NCBI GenBank assembly: GCA_050246595.1
Contig: JBFWVT010000067.1
Location: forward strand, 1-27,024
Source of the DNA: DATARH01 sp050246595
GTDB lineage: Bacteria > Pseudomonadota > Alphaproteobacteria > ATCC43930 > CGMCC-115725
DNA: 27,024 nucleotides
Direction of reading: 5' to 3'
Part shown: positions 6,834 through 15,211 of the stretch, piece after piece
How the letters are laid out: every line of letters starts with the position of its first letter
Numbering within the stretch: the first letter of the stretch is position 1
Program-made: the position numbers and the translations under genes
Notes under the pieces: model-generated
What the model was told of the DNA's origin: nothing
The model's database searches: none
The model's input: the letters and a program-made list of their open reading frames with translations, nothing else

Positions 6834-8051
6834 ATGCTTCCCGTCCTTTCCGGTCTCAGGGTCATCGCGGTCGAGCAATACGGCGCCGGCCCCTACGGCT
6901 CGATGCAGCTCGCCGATCTCGGCGCCGAGATCATCAAGATCGAAAACCCGGCCGATGGCGGCGACATGGCGCGACGGGTCGGACCGTATTTCGTCCCGCC
7001 CTCCGCGGCGGACGCCCCGACGCCGGCGGAGCAGGGAGGGGGAGATGACAGCCAATTCTTCCACAGCTTCAACCGCAACAAGAAGAGCATCACGCTCGAT
7101 CTGAAAAAGCCCGGCGCGCGCGACGTGCTGCACCGGCTCGCCTCGCGCGCCGATGCGTGCTTCGACAATTTGCGCGGCGATCTTCCCGAGAAGCTCGGGC
7201 TGACCTACGCGGCGCTGGCGTCGGCCAATCCCCGGATCGTCTGCGCGCATCTGTCGGCCTATGGTCGCGACGGGTCGCGTGCCCACTGGCCGGGCTACGA
7301 CTATCTGATGCAGGCCGAAACCGGATATCTATCGCTGACGGGCGAACCCGACGGCCCGCCGTCGCGCATGGGGCTGTCGATCGTCGATCTGATGACCGGG
7401 CTGTTCGCCGCGTTCGCGCTGGTCTCGGGCGTGCTGGCGGCGCGCGAGACCGGACGGGGCCGCGATCTCGATGTCAGCCTGTTCGACACCGCGTTGCAGA
7501 ATCTGTGTTATCTGGGGACGTGGTATCTCAACGCCGGGCATGTCCAGGGCCGCGAACCGCGCTCGGCCCATCCCTCGCTGGTGCCGAGCCAGCTCTACCG
7601 GACGCGCGACGGTTTTATTTTCCTGATGTGCAACAAGGAAAAATTCTGGCCGATCCTGTGCGAGCGTCTGGGCCGTCCGGAATGGGGCGACGATCCGCGG
7701 TTCCGCAGCTTTAAGGACCGGCTCGCCAATCGTGAACTGGTCAACCGGCTGCTCGACGAGGCGCTGTCGGCGCGCACCACCGCCGAGTGGCTCGCGCATT
7801 TCGCCGGGCAGGTGCCGGCGGCACCGGTCAACGGTCTCAAACAGGCGCTTGACAACCCGTTTGTCGTGGAGCGTGGCCGCATCTCCGAATACGGCCCCCT
7901 CCGTATGGTCGTCGGGCCGGTCGTCGATCCGCTCGCGCCGCCGCCGCATGCCCCCGCCCCCGCGCTCGGCGCCGACACCGACGCGGTACTGCGCGACTGC
8001 GGCTTGTCAGCGGCGGAAATCAGCGCGCTGCGGCAGGACGGAGTGATTTAG
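6834..8051 (+). CDS. CaiB/BaiF family (class III) CoA-transferase
   Basis: A 405-residue class III CoA-transferase. The N-terminus has the family signature (LSGLRVIAVEQYGAGPYGSM, LADLGAEIIKIENP), followed by FHSFNRNKKSITLDL. The catalytic aspartate is Asp185 in LSIVDLMTG, followed by the DVSLFDTALQNL segment. These enzymes move CoA between carboxylic acids through aspartyl-CoA intermediates; the acid here is unknown. I chose ATG 6834 because GGAG lies 9 bases upstream; ATG 6819 is possible and adds five residues. It diverges from the epimerase/esterase pair, suggesting shared acyl-CoA metabolism. Its TAG stop (8049-8051) sits exactly on the border of the IS5-family remnant. Confidence 0.9.
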   Translation: MLPVLSGLRVIAVEQYGAGPYGSMQLADLGAEIIKIENPADGGDMARRVGPYFVPPSAADAPTPAEQGGGDDSQFFHSFNRNKKSITLDLKKPGARDVLHRLASRADACFDNLRGDLPEKLGLTYAALASANPRIVCAHLSAYGRDGSRAHWPGYDYLMQAETGYLSLTGEPDGPPSRMGLSIVDLMTGLFAAFALVSGVLAARETGRGRDLDVSLFDTALQNLCYLGTWYLNAGHVQGREPRSAHPSLVPSQLYRTRDGFIFLMCNKEKFWPILCERLGRPEWGDDPRFRSFKDRLANRELVNRLLDEALSARTTAEWLAHFAGQVPAAPVNGLKQALDNPFVVERGRISEYGPLRMVVGPVVDPLAPPPHAPAPALGADTDAVLRDCGLSAAEISALRQDGVI

Positions 8052-8210
8052 AGCGCTTGACAGAACCGCTGGACGAAGCAGCGGCGAATGAGAGAGGCAG
8101 CGGGAGGGTAGAAACCCGCGACGATGTCGGCGCGTTGCTCGCAGCGGATTGCCGGTCGCCGGAAGTGGCCGAACCGGACCGCGTGCGTTCGATTACCCGG
8201 CGGTGCTGAC
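8048..8210 (-). pseudogene. IS5-family transposase remnant (C-terminal end)
   Basis: Read on the minus strand, this stretch ends with an IS5/IS427-type transposase C-terminus. VIERT is in one frame. After a shift, FGHFRRPAIRCEQRADIVAGF leads to a TAA at 8050-8048. The usual family text is of the form VVERTFAWLGRFRRLAIRYERRADI. The frameshift and the missing N-terminus and DDE motifs show that it is dead. The adjoining bases GAGCGCTTGACAGAACC from 8051 may be the IS end next to a TA. The rest of the gap up to the flippase stop at 8327 shows nothing I recognise. Confidence 0.6.
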
Positions 8211-8326
8211 CCAGCCAAATTAGGACACTACCTGCGACCGGCACCGCCGACTTCTCGGGCTCCGCGCCACCGGTGATCTCCCGGACGACGATCTTGCCGT
8301 GAAGCGGCCGACGGCGTCGAACTTTG

Positions 8327-9772
8327 CTAACGCCGAGCAAAACTTAAAACTTCGACAAACATGCCCCGCATCAAGAAGAGCGAGTAACCTAGGTAGATTG
8401 CGGCGCCGCTGGCTGCCAGAAACAGTAGCCCCTCAACTTGATCGATATCGGTCGGCAGGGCTGTTGCCATTCCCCCTACCGCGATATACATGGTCAGCGA
8501 CCCGACGAGCGGCGGCAGCAGCGGTTGAATAAGGGTCATCATTGAGGTGTTCGCGACAAGCGCGACTCGCCGCAAGAGGCTGAAGAAGTACAGCGGATAC
8601 ACGACCAGCCACGCGGTACAGACACCTAACAGCCCCCAATGGCTGCCAATCAAAAATGCGGTTGGAAACAGGATACTGGCGAAAACAGTGTTCTTGAAGC
8701 TGGCTCCGAATTGCCCGATTCCTATGAGAAACGTGTACAATATCAAGCCGACCGGACGCAGAGCCATGGCCAAGGCGAGAATTGCCAATGGCAGGATCGC
8801 ATCGTGCCATTTCGGGCCGAGGACTACACCCGTGATCCACGGCGCAACGGCTGAAATCCCGAAAAATACAGGCAATGTCAGGAACGCAAGCAGACGTAGC
8901 GCCTTCTGAAGATAAACAAGCGCCGTCGCCTGATCGTTCTGGATTTTGGCGAAAGCCGGAAAAACAACCGGTTTGACCACTGACGCCAGTTTGTCAATCG
9001 GAAGCGCCGCGAGATTGCGGGCCACGCTGTATATACCGAGAATATCGGGACCAAGAAGCTTCCCGATAATGAACACATCCGCGCTTGAGTAGGCATACCA
9101 AAGAATACCTTCGCCCGATCGCAGCCAGCCGGCGCGCAGAATCCCCGAAACCTCACGAAAAGCGAACCGAGGAGGAAGAAAAAACGGTGCCGCGTAGTTG
9201 AATGCCGCCAGACGAAAAAAGCTGCCGAACAAAAGACCGATAATCAGTGCCCAAACTCCTAAACCGGCAGCGGCCAACCCAAGAACCAATACGCCTGAGA
9301 TCACGTTCGACAGCAACTCGATTTGCGATACTGTTTTCATATCCAGCCGCTTGTCGAGCGTGGCACGAGGGATCGTTTGAAAGGCAATCACGACAAACAA
9401 CAAGCTGCTGACCTGGATCAGCGGGACGAGACGGGGCTCCCCGTAAAAATATGCCGCCGGATAGGCGAGAACACAGAGTGCGGCGAGACATGCGGCGTTG
9501 ACCAGCAAGATCAGCCCGAAGACGCTGCGTAACTCCGTCTCGCCGATGTCGCGGCGTTGGACAATGGCGTCGCCGAAACCCGCGCTGCCGAACGCCTGAA
9601 CAAGACCGGTGATCGCCACCGTCATGGCCATCAGGCCATATTCCTCCGGCTGCAAAAAACGGATAGTCGCCAGTGTCAGAGCCCAGTTCGCCATCTGGGC
9701 GATGAAGCGCGTGCCGGCAGCCCAGCCGAGTGCGTTCCGCACTCGGTGCTTCAATTCCCGAGCCTCATCCAT
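8327..9772 (-). CDS. Wzx-type polysaccharide flippase (lipopolysaccharide biosynthesis protein)
   Basis: A 481-residue integral membrane protein of the MOP superfamily, polysaccharide transporter type, with about 12-14 hydrophobic segments. It opens with a charged cytoplasmic stretch and ALGWAAGTRFIAQMANWALTL, then TIRFLQPEEYGLMAM, LVQAFGSAGFGDAIVQR and YSSADVFIIGKLLGPDILGIYSVARNLA, all usual in WzxC/RfbX-like exporters. It would flip undecaprenyl-linked glycan repeats across the inner membrane. The start at 9772 gives a normal flippase N-terminus; the open frame runs 26 codons further upstream but looks non-coding. Base composition is clearly less GC-rich than the flanks. It diverges from the ligase-like gene, its likely partner. 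Confidence 0.9.
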   Translation of the reverse strand: MDEARELKHRVRNALGWAAGTRFIAQMANWALTLATIRFLQPEEYGLMAMTVAITGLVQAFGSAGFGDAIVQRRDIGETELRSVFGLILLVNAACLAALCVLAYPAAYFYGEPRLVPLIQVSSLLFVVIAFQTIPRATLDKRLDMKTVSQIELLSNVISGVLVLGLAAAGLGVWALIIGLLFGSFFRLAAFNYAAPFFLPPRFAFREVSGILRAGWLRSGEGILWYAYSSADVFIIGKLLGPDILGIYSVARNLAALPIDKLASVVKPVVFPAFAKIQNDQATALVYLQKALRLLAFLTLPVFFGISAVAPWITGVVLGPKWHDAILPLAILALAMALRPVGLILYTFLIGIGQFGASFKNTVFASILFPTAFLIGSHWGLLGVCTAWLVVYPLYFFSLLRRVALVANTSMMTLIQPLLPPLVGSLTMYIAVGGMATALPTDIDQVEGLLFLAASGAAIYLGYSLFLMRGMFVEVLSFARR

Positions 9773-9929
9773 GGCAACGCAATCTAGCCGGGTGCAGGCA
9801 ACTGTCAATCCCCCTGAACCAGGACCATACTGCTGGTGGGGCGAGAACACCTTGCAAAAGCGGGCTTTTCCACGTAGTGTAACGGCTTGCCCGCGGCGGC
9901 ATGGTTCTCATTTCGGTCGGCGTTTTTTG

Positions 9930-9951
9930 TTAAACGCGGATTAAACGCGGA
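9930..9951. repeat. Two tandem 11-bp repeats in the divergent flippase/ligase gap
   Basis: TTAAACGCGGA occurs twice back to back (9930-9940 and 9941-9951), about 107 bases before the ligase-like start. It is AT-rich compared with its surroundings and follows a T6 run. It could be a promoter or regulator site; no clear -35/-10 pair was found. Confidence 0.6.
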
Positions 9952-10057
9952 GCGGGCGCTCTGGGGACGCCAGGGTGGCGTATGGGAGTGTTTCCACCCG
10001 GGCCGGGACGACAGGGCGGGATCGCAGGAACCGTCAGCATCGAAGGATGGCCGGAAA

Positions 10058-11422
10058 ATGCGCGGACTGGCATTGCTTATCGTCTTTTCCGGTCTGCTGC
10101 TTATGGTGTTCAAGAGGCCGTATATCGGGGTCCTGATGTGGTTTTGGATCTCGCTGATGAACCCGCACCGGCTGGTCTATGGCTTCGCGACGAGCGTCAG
10201 CTACGCGATGATCATCGCGATCGTGACGCTTGGCTCGTGGGTGTTGTTGCATCCCGAAGAACCGAAGGCGCCGCCGCGCGACCGGACGACGTTTCTGCTG
10301 GCTGCGTTGATGGTCTGGGTCTCGATCACGTCGCTGAGCGCGGGCGGCGTCTCCGACCAGGTCATAAACACTTGGACAGAAGCGGAGAAAATGCTGTTGA
10401 TGACGCTTGTCGCGTACGCGATGACCAATACGCGCGAGCGGTTCGACCAGCTGGTTCTGGTATGCACGTTGTCGATCGCCTATTTCGGGGTGCGCGGCGG
10501 GATATTTGCGATCCTGCACGGCGGTGCGTTTCGGGTCTGGGGGCCGCCAAGCTCGATGATCGGCGATAACAACGCTCTTGGCGTTGCCTTGACGATGATT
10601 TTGCCGCTGCTGTTTTATTTGCACCACCGCTATGGTCAGACTCATTTTAAATGGCCGCTGCGGATTGTCATCGGGTTGACGGTACTCGGAGATCTTTTCA
10701 CGTATTCACGCGGGGGGCTGCTGGCGCTGGGTGCCATGGCGTCCGTATTGTGGCTGCGGACCCGTCACAAGATTGTAATCGGGGCGGCGATAGTGGTTGC
10801 TATGGTTGGAGTGCTGTATTTTGCGCCGCCGCAATGGTTTGATCGGATGCGGACGGTCCAGACCTACGAGGAGGACCAGTCGGCAAATACACGGCTGTGG
10901 ATATGGCAGACATGCTGGGAGATGGCGCTAAAATACCCGGTCACCGGTGCGGGATTTCGTTGGGCATGGAATTGGACTTGGACCAACCAGGAGTTGCGGG
11001 ACAGCGGTCTGGCTCCACTGACTCAGCCGCGCGCGCCGCACAGCATCTGGTTCGGGATGCTGAGCGATCACGGATTTCCCGGGTTGGGATTGTTTATCGG
11101 ATTGCTGGTTGTTTCGATGGTTAATGCTCAGTGGCTGATCCGGCGGACGCGGGGCAGTCCAGAGCTGCTGTGGGCCAACAATTTTGGCCGAATGCTCCAG
11201 GCCGCACTTGTCGGTTATATGGTGGGCGGCAGCTTTGTGAATCTCGAGATGTATGACGCGTTTTATGTGATGGTTGTGATGAGCGCTGCTGCGCGGCGGC
11301 TTGTCGCGGTCGAACTGGCTGCTCGAGACCCTGCGGCCAAAGCCCCGCTTGCTGGCATGCTGCCTTTGGCTCCTGCATCTGCATCCCCAGTGCGGATGGG
11401 CCAATCGCTGATCCGGAGGTGA
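10058..11422 (+). CDS. O-antigen-ligase-like protein, exosortase A-associated type
   Basis: A 454-residue polytopic protein of the Wzy/WaaL superfamily. It matches the subgroup called putative O-glycosylation ligase, exosortase A system-associated: RPYIGVLMWFWISLMNPHRL at the N-terminus (DUF5935-like), then IGDNNALGVALTMILPLL, TYSRGGLLALGAM, RMRTVQTYEEDQSANTR and APHSIWFGMLSDHGFPGLGL. The last carries the periplasmic-loop histidine typical of these ligases. It would polymerise or transfer undecaprenyl-linked glycan in the inner membrane. ATG 10058 follows AAGGATGGCCGGAAA. No exosortase or PEP-CTERM protein is in the window. Part of its C-terminal half is duplicated as a decayed copy at 12600-12800. 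Confidence 0.85.
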   Translation: MRGLALLIVFSGLLLMVFKRPYIGVLMWFWISLMNPHRLVYGFATSVSYAMIIAIVTLGSWVLLHPEEPKAPPRDRTTFLLAALMVWVSITSLSAGGVSDQVINTWTEAEKMLLMTLVAYAMTNTRERFDQLVLVCTLSIAYFGVRGGIFAILHGGAFRVWGPPSSMIGDNNALGVALTMILPLLFYLHHRYGQTHFKWPLRIVIGLTVLGDLFTYSRGGLLALGAMASVLWLRTRHKIVIGAAIVVAMVGVLYFAPPQWFDRMRTVQTYEEDQSANTRLWIWQTCWEMALKYPVTGAGFRWAWNWTWTNQELRDSGLAPLTQPRAPHSIWFGMLSDHGFPGLGLFIGLLVVSMVNAQWLIRRTRGSPELLWANNFGRMLQAALVGYMVGGSFVNLEMYDAFYVMVVMSAAARRLVAVELAARDPAAKAPLAGMLPLAPASASPVRMGQSLIRR

Positions 11423-11753
11423 TTGTATTTCTCCGGTCCTTGGTGCATATCGGCGAACCGGCCTTCGTGCTATTTGCCGTTCTTGATCTTTCAGAGGGGC
11501 GTCCTGCAATTTCGTCTGCGGCGGTCGATGACCCTCTCGGTGATGTCGACCTCGGCGTGCTGATGCAATTTCAGACCGGCGTTCCCGGCTGTGAATGCGC
11601 GAAGGTGGGATGCGGGCGCGCGCCTGTGGATCGAAAGTAGCGGACCAATATACACTGAACGGTGTCGGGAACCCGAACGGATTATCCCGGTCCCAACCAG
11701 CATTTGGCGAGAGGATCAGGCAGGTTTCTGCCTTTTTTGAAGGGGCAATACCG
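11423..11753 (+). other. 331-base gap without a recognisable gene
   Basis: This region lies between the ligase-like and methyltransferase genes. Two open frames cross it (11419-11640, and an upstream extension of the methyltransferase from 11595), but neither has family-like residues or a good ribosome-binding site. It ends with AAGGGG, which serves the GTG at 11754. It may be decayed glycan-gene DNA. Confidence 0.5.
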
Positions 11754-12527
11754 GTGGAAATTCAGAAGAGCGAACTGTCGGATGTAACCAGGTACATCAC
11801 CAACCGCTCTCATATGCGCCTTGCGGACAAGGAGGAGCGTTACGACAGCTTTATGCGATTGATTAATGCTGTTCGGCCGGTTACGCCCGAAACCAGAATG
11901 CTGGAAGTCGGGACTGGTCTCGGGCTGTTTCCGATTTGGTGCGCCACCAAGGGCTGGAACTGTAAGGGGCTTGAAATCAGTCCTCAGTTGATTGCGCACG
12001 CTGAGCAATTGGCCAGGGAGGAGGGCGTAAAGGTCGAGATAATACTGGGAAATATTGAAGATTTTTCCATGCCTTCCGAGCAGTTTGATGTGATTATAGC
12101 AGCATCGCTCTTTGAGCACGTCCCCGAGTGGCGAAAAGGACTAGCCCAAATCTATCGTTGGCTAAAGCCGGGAGGCCTATTGCTGTTTGAATCGACCAAT
12201 AAATTCTCTTTCGTTTCCGGTGAGTATCAGAAACTTCCTCTGTATGGCTGGCTGCCGAATGCTGCGCGTTACAAATTCCGGCAAATCGTCCACGGCCCAG
12301 ACATCATGCAACTGGGGATCGATTTCCATCAATTCACTCATGGGGGCCTGAGGAAGGCCTTTCGACAATTGGGCTTCTCCAAAATTTACGATCGCGTGGA
12401 CTTGGCAAACCTCAGAGGCCGCGGTGGCCCCAAAGGTAGGATCATGTCCGCCGCCGAGCAGGTTTCACCGCTGCGGCAGCTGATCCTGACCTTCAGCAAT
12501 GTGACGCTTTTTGTGTGCATCAAGTGA
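11754..12527 (+). CDS. Class I SAM-dependent methyltransferase
   Basis: A Rossmann-fold methyltransferase of about 257 residues. Motif I is MLEVGTGLGLFPIWC, the acidic loop is GLEISPQ, motif II/III is NIEDFSMPSEQFDVIIAASLFEHVPEW, and WLKPGGLLLFEST follows. This is the Methyltransf_11/23/25 pattern; the substrate is unknown. Its place beside the flippase and ligase suggests glycan or lipid-linked sugar methylation, which is inference. I chose GTG 11754 because AAGGGG lies 8 bases upstream and the family-like sequence begins here. An ATG at 11595 is in frame but its extra 53 residues look random. Base composition is AT-richer than the housekeeping flanks. Confidence 0.8.
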   Translation: MEIQKSELSDVTRYITNRSHMRLADKEERYDSFMRLINAVRPVTPETRMLEVGTGLGLFPIWCATKGWNCKGLEISPQLIAHAEQLAREEGVKVEIILGNIEDFSMPSEQFDVIIAASLFEHVPEWRKGLAQIYRWLKPGGLLLFESTNKFSFVSGEYQKLPLYGWLPNAARYKFRQIVHGPDIMQLGIDFHQFTHGGLRKAFRQLGFSKIYDRVDLANLRGRGGPKGRIMSAAEQVSPLRQLILTFSNVTLFVCIK

Positions 12528-12599
12528 ATTCTACTCCCACCGACCTGCCCCGATTTTGCATGTCGAGAAATTCCAAGGCGTTCAGCAGTCGCGTACCGC

Positions 12600-12800
12600 G
12601 CGAATTCAATTGCAAATCACTCTTGTACAAAACAGGCGGTTGGACTCTGTAACAGGAAGGGTGTGTCAGGTCCCGAGCGCCGCACAGCCTCTGGTTCGCA
12701 ATACCGAGTTGTCGCGGGTTTGTGAGGCTGATGTTGTTTATCGGGCTTTTGTTGTCACGGCGCTTAATGCGCAATGGCCGGTCAAGGGCGCCGACCGCTG
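12600..12800 (+). pseudogene. Decayed fragment of an O-antigen-ligase-like gene
   Basis: This stretch is colinear with part of the ligase gene upstream. Bases 12679-12698 match 11035-11054 at 19 of 20 positions (the HSIWF region). TTGTTTATCGG recurs at the same offset (12734 versus 11090). TTAATGC recurs one base early (12764 versus 11121), showing a single-base loss. The reading frame is broken: HSLWFA and LFIGLL are in one frame, and VVTALNAQWP in the next. The rest of the 12528-12917 gap between the methyltransferase and gph holds no gene I can support. Confidence 0.75.
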
Positions 12801-12917
12801 GTTCGGGTCTGATGTTTCCGGCACGCCGGGCAACGCGGCATGTGATCGACTGCGTTCGCCTTTTCGCTTCTACGCATGCGGCGCCCTGATCGGAACCGCG
12901 CCGACTCCGCCTCGGTC

Positions 12918-13613
12918 TCAGAAACCGGGCCGGGGAGGGTGCGGCTGCGGAAAAATTCTGAGCCGTTCGAGCGCGGAGGGCAGCTCGGAAAACGAGTCGA
13001 GCACCGCATCGGCGCCGAGCATCGCCGGATCGGTGCGCGAGTATCCGTAGCGCATGAGGACGAGGGGCAGCGCGGCTGCGTGCGCAGCCGCCGCATCGTT
13101 CTCGCTGTCGCCGATCATTACGGCACGCCCGGCCGCACCGCCAAGCTCGGCGATCAGACCGAGCAGATGCCCCTTGTCCGGCTTTTTGACCGGGTAGCGA
13201 TCACCGCCGGCGACCGCGTCGAACAGCGCGGCAAGACCAAGCCCGTTCAGCACGGTCTCGCTCGCCTGCTGCAGCTTGTTGGTGCAGACCGCGGTGCGGT
13301 AACCACACCGGCGCAACGCGGCCAGCGTTTCCGGTACGCCGGGATAGGGGCGGGTGAGATCCGTCGCGTTGGCTTCGTAAATTGCGATATAGCGGGGCAG
13401 CGCGTCGGCGGCCTCGGCAAGGCTGCCGCCGCGTGCGGCGAACCCGCGCTCGACCAGCGCCGGCACGCCGTCGCCGACCATCGGCGCCACCTCCGCCGCA
13501 GTCAGCTTGGCATAGCCGCGCTCGCCGAGAACCTGGTTCAGCGCCCTTGTCAAGTCCGGGACGCTGTCGACGAGCGTGCCGTCGAGATCGAAAAGCAGGA
13601 TTGTCTCGCTCAT
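12918..13613 (-). CDS. gph: HAD-family phosphoglycolate phosphatase
   Basis: A 231-residue HAD phosphatase with all four motifs: FDLDGTLVDS (nucleophile Asp9, acid Asp11), TAVCTNK, KPDKG and MIGDSENDAAAA. The cap between residues 16 and 80 and the phrases GVPALVERGF and RPYPGVPETLAAL are typical of Gph, which removes 2-phosphoglycolate formed during DNA repair or oxygenase side reactions. Other HAD phosphatases of this group cannot be excluded. The start at 13613 (MSETILLFDLDG) fits the family; the upstream open frame is not conserved. It lies downstream of the DUF6476 gene on the same strand. Confidence 0.88.
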   Translation of the reverse strand: MSETILLFDLDGTLVDSVPDLTRALNQVLGERGYAKLTAAEVAPMVGDGVPALVERGFAARGGSLAEAADALPRYIAIYEANATDLTRPYPGVPETLAALRRCGYRTAVCTNKLQQASETVLNGLGLAALFDAVAGGDRYPVKKPDKGHLLGLIAELGGAAGRAVMIGDSENDAAAAHAAALPLVLMRYGYSRTDPAMLGADAVLDSFSELPSALERLRIFPQPHPPRPGF

Positions 13614-13719
13614 GCCGGACTGTGTACCGCAACCGAGGCGGCGGGCAAACGGGCGGATGGGAGCGGACAGGAAGCTGCACGCCGCATTGCCGGCGGTCCC
13701 GGCTTTGCCGGCAGCCGGG

Positions 13720-14031
13720 TTACGGGGCGGCGCGCAGCGGGATCGCGCCAAGCGGCCGCCCGGAGTTGAGGTCGAGCACCAGAAGCTCGCGATTGCCGTC
13801 CGGCATGATTATGCTCAGCACGAGACGGTCGGTGCCGAGCGCCATCGCCTCGATTTGTATCCCCGCCGGCAGTTCGATCGGCGGCGCGGCATAGGGGGCG
13901 GGGGCGGCGACCACGGAAGGCGCCGCGGCCGGCCTGTGCTTTGCCATATAGGCAATCGAGACGATCAGGGCGAAGAAGCCGCCGACCAGCATGATCCCCA
14001 TGACGACGACCAGGATTTTCAGCGCGCGCAC
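13720..14031 (-). CDS. DUF6476-like single-pass membrane protein
   Basis: A 103-residue protein starting with GTG: VRALKILVVVMG leads into one membrane helix at about residues 3-30. A proline/alanine linker follows, then a small domain, LPAGIQIEAMALGTDRLVLSIIMPDGNRELLVLDLNSG. This matches my memory of the DUF6476 family found beside rluD in alphaproteobacteria; no function is known. The GTG at 14031 is inferred from the position of the helix. The frame stays open upstream, but that part overlaps rluD. The gene is divergent from rluD with only 26 bases between starts. Confidence 0.75.
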   Translation of the reverse strand: MRALKILVVVMGIMLVGGFFALIVSIAYMAKHRPAAAPSVVAAPAPYAAPPIELPAGIQIEAMALGTDRLVLSIIMPDGNRELLVLDLNSGRPLGAIPLRAAP

Positions 14032-14057
14032 CGGGTCGGCTCTACGGTTTGGAGCGG

Positions 14058-15077
14058 ATGGAAGTGAGCGTGACGCCTGACCCGGCCGGCCTGTCCGGCG
14101 GCGGAGAACGGGTCGAGTTTCGGATCGCTTCCGACGATGCGGGCGACCGGCTCGACCGCGCGCTGCAGCGGTATTTGCCGGAACTGTCGCGCAGCCGGCT
14201 GAAGCGACTGATCCTCGACGGGCGTGTCGAAAGCGGCGGCCGGGTGCTGCGCGACCCGGCAACGCGCGCCAATCCCGGTGCGCTTGTCGCCGTCCTGCTG
14301 CCGGAACCCGAACCCGCCGAGCCGGAAGCGCAGCCGATCGCGCTCGATATCCGGTTCGAGGACGCGCATCTGATCGTCATCGACAAGCCGGCCGGAATGG
14401 TCGTGCATCCGGCCCCCGGCAATCCCGAGGGGACGCTCGTCAATGCGCTGCTGGCGCATTGCGGCCCGAGCCTGGCCGGGATCGGCGGTGTGCGGCGGCC
14501 CGGCATCGTGCATCGTCTGGACAAGGACACGAGCGGTCTCCTGGTTGCCGCGAAGACCGAAGCAGCGCATCGCGCCCTGGCCGACGATTTCGCCGCGCGC
14601 CGCATCGAGCGCGCCTACGGCGCGGCGGTATGGGGTGTGCCGGTGCCCGGCTCCGGCGAGATCACCGGCAATATCGGCCGCAGCGCGGTCAACCGCAAGA
14701 AAATGGCGGTGGTGGCCGAGACACGCGGCAAGCCGGCCGTGACCCGCTACCGGGTGGAACGGTGCTTCGGCGGCGATGGACGCGACCTGGCCGCGCTGCT
14801 CGAATGCCGGCTGTTGACCGGCCGCACGCACCAGATCCGCGTGCATCTCGCGCATATCGGGCATTCGGTGATCGGCGACCCGGCTTATGGAGCGCGCGCC
14901 CGCGGCGCGGTCGCCCGCCTCGGGCCGGCCGGCGCGGAGGTCGCGGCATTTCCGCGCCAGGCCTTGCATGCGCGGCTGCTCGGCTTCAAGCATCCCGCGA
15001 CCGGCGAGGGATTGCGCTTCGAAAGCGCACTGCCGGCCGACATGGCGAGGCTGATTTCCAATTTAGAGCTACTTTAA
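14058..15077 (+). CDS. rluD: Ribosomal large subunit pseudouridine synthase D
   Basis: A 339-residue RluA/RluD-family enzyme. An N-terminal S4 RNA-binding domain (about residues 20-75, DRLDRALQRYLPELSRSRLKRLI) is followed by the catalytic domain with IVHRLDKDTSGLLV, where Asp155 is the nucleophile. LLTGRTHQIRVHLAHIGH and VIGDPAYG are the other family motifs. RluD makes pseudouridines in helix 69 of 23S rRNA. ATG 14058 has GGAG only 3 bases upstream; TTG 14049 in the same frame is an alternative. It is followed by rpoH 134 bases downstream, a common alphaproteobacterial pairing. Confidence 0.92.
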   Translation: MEVSVTPDPAGLSGGGERVEFRIASDDAGDRLDRALQRYLPELSRSRLKRLILDGRVESGGRVLRDPATRANPGALVAVLLPEPEPAEPEAQPIALDIRFEDAHLIVIDKPAGMVVHPAPGNPEGTLVNALLAHCGPSLAGIGGVRRPGIVHRLDKDTSGLLVAAKTEAAHRALADDFAARRIERAYGAAVWGVPVPGSGEITGNIGRSAVNRKKMAVVAETRGKPAVTRYRVERCFGGDGRDLAALLECRLLTGRTHQIRVHLAHIGHSVIGDPAYGARARGAVARLGPAGAEVAAFPRQALHARLLGFKHPATGEGLRFESALPADMARLISNLELL

Positions 15078-15211
15078 ACTGGCTCCGGCCTACCCATATC
15101 AGAAAGGACTGTCCGGGGCGGGGGCGGATTGCGTCTTAGGTCTCGATGAGGGATCGCTCGTCCGGGATAGGCGTTCGCAGGATACGGTTAACTCGGAGCA
15201 TCACAACTCGA

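Noticed and set aside
12511..13050. 179-codon plus-strand frame as a gene
   Set aside because: It joins the end of the methyltransferase, the frameshifted ligase remnant and antisense gph; it has no coherent protein.
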